Shown here in pieces: positions 5,255 through 5,390 of a stretch of 5,390 nucleotides of DNA (the first letter of the stretch is position 1; the number at the start of each line of letters is the position of its first letter). Source of the DNA: Sulfuriferula sp. (GTDB lineage Bacteria > Pseudomonadota > Gammaproteobacteria > Burkholderiales > Sulfuriferulaceae); assembly GCA_027311185.1 (NCBI GenBank), contig DAICZK010000102.1, forward strand, positions 1-5,390, given 5' to 3'. The notes under the pieces are model-generated. The model ran no database searches. It saw only the letters and a program-made list of their open reading frames with translations, and was not told the origin of the DNA. Position numbers and translations under genes: made by a program.

Positions 5255-5390
5255 ATGGCATTCAAACTCCCTAGCTTCAACCCTAAAAATGACTCGCGAA
5301 ATCGTGACAGGAGAGTCGCCGCAGAAGAGAACACCACGCTCATCATGAGCGGTCTGAAAAAAATGTCCGACAGCGCCGCGAACGGAACTC
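5255..5390 (+). CDS. pilJ: Methyl-accepting chemotaxis protein PilJ, N-terminal fragment
   Basis: Only the first 45 codons are present before the window ends: MAFKLPSFNPKNDSRNRDRR, then VAAEENTTLIMSGLKKMSDS and AANGT. This polar, charged cytoplasmic lead-in precedes where the first membrane helix should come. The receptor, HAMP and signalling domains lie beyond the edge. The call rests mainly on position: right after pilG, pilH and pilI, with a good ribosome-binding site at the right distance, where pilJ follows in the conserved pilGHIJ order. The opening MAFKLP also resembles PilJ starts as I recall them. PilJ is the inner-membrane receptor that senses pilus-linked input and feeds the ChpA kinase. 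A different protein cannot be excluded from so short a piece. Confidence 0.75.
   Translation, partial: MAFKLPSFNPKNDSRNRDRRVAAEENTTLIMSGLKKMSDSAANGT

Noticed and set aside
1..5390. CRISPR array, tRNA or rRNA genes
   Set aside because: No regularly spaced direct repeats with unique spacers, and no tRNA-like cloverleaf or rRNA sequence, were seen on either strand by eye.

Overview
The window looks like the chromosome of a Gram-negative proteobacterium, most likely a betaproteobacterium of the Nitrosomonadales type. This is inferred from gene content and order: thiD-thiE-hemL, divergent from a rubredoxin gene, followed by the Pil-Chp chemosensory genes pilG, pilH, pilI and pilJ. The C5-pathway enzyme HemL and type IV pilus signalling genes fit such a host. 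The exact genus cannot be read from the sequence.

Layout. Bases 1-390 are a graveyard of mobile elements. A piece of a group II intron reverse transcriptase, with its YADD motif, runs in from the left edge. It stops at about 199-204, where it is joined to the start of an oppositely oriented IS3-family orfA and that element's left end. Bases 391-616 hold the open 3' end of an unrecognised acidic, Asp/Asn-rich protein with degenerate repeats of about 22 residues, probably cut off by the IS end. Bases 649-3366 on the minus strand carry a compact thiD-thiE-hemL operon, with a 4-base overlap between thiD and thiE and a 1-base gap between thiE and hemL. It supplies thiamine phosphate and 5-aminolevulinate. 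A short divergent gap (3376-3447) contains a terminator-like hairpin just upstream of thiD. A 58-codon rubredoxin gene follows on the plus strand (3448-3624).

After 235 bases without a convincing gene, pilG (3860), pilH (4296), pilI (4684) and the first 45 codons of pilJ (5255, running off the window) form a plus-strand operon. PilJ is the methyl-accepting receptor, PilI the CheW-type adaptor, and PilG and PilH are the two single-domain response regulators of the system that controls twitching motility and type IV pili.

No wholly new system is evident. The points most worth a second look are the RT/IS3 fusion scar, the truncated repeat-containing acidic ORF, and the hairpin with T-run in the thiD leader.
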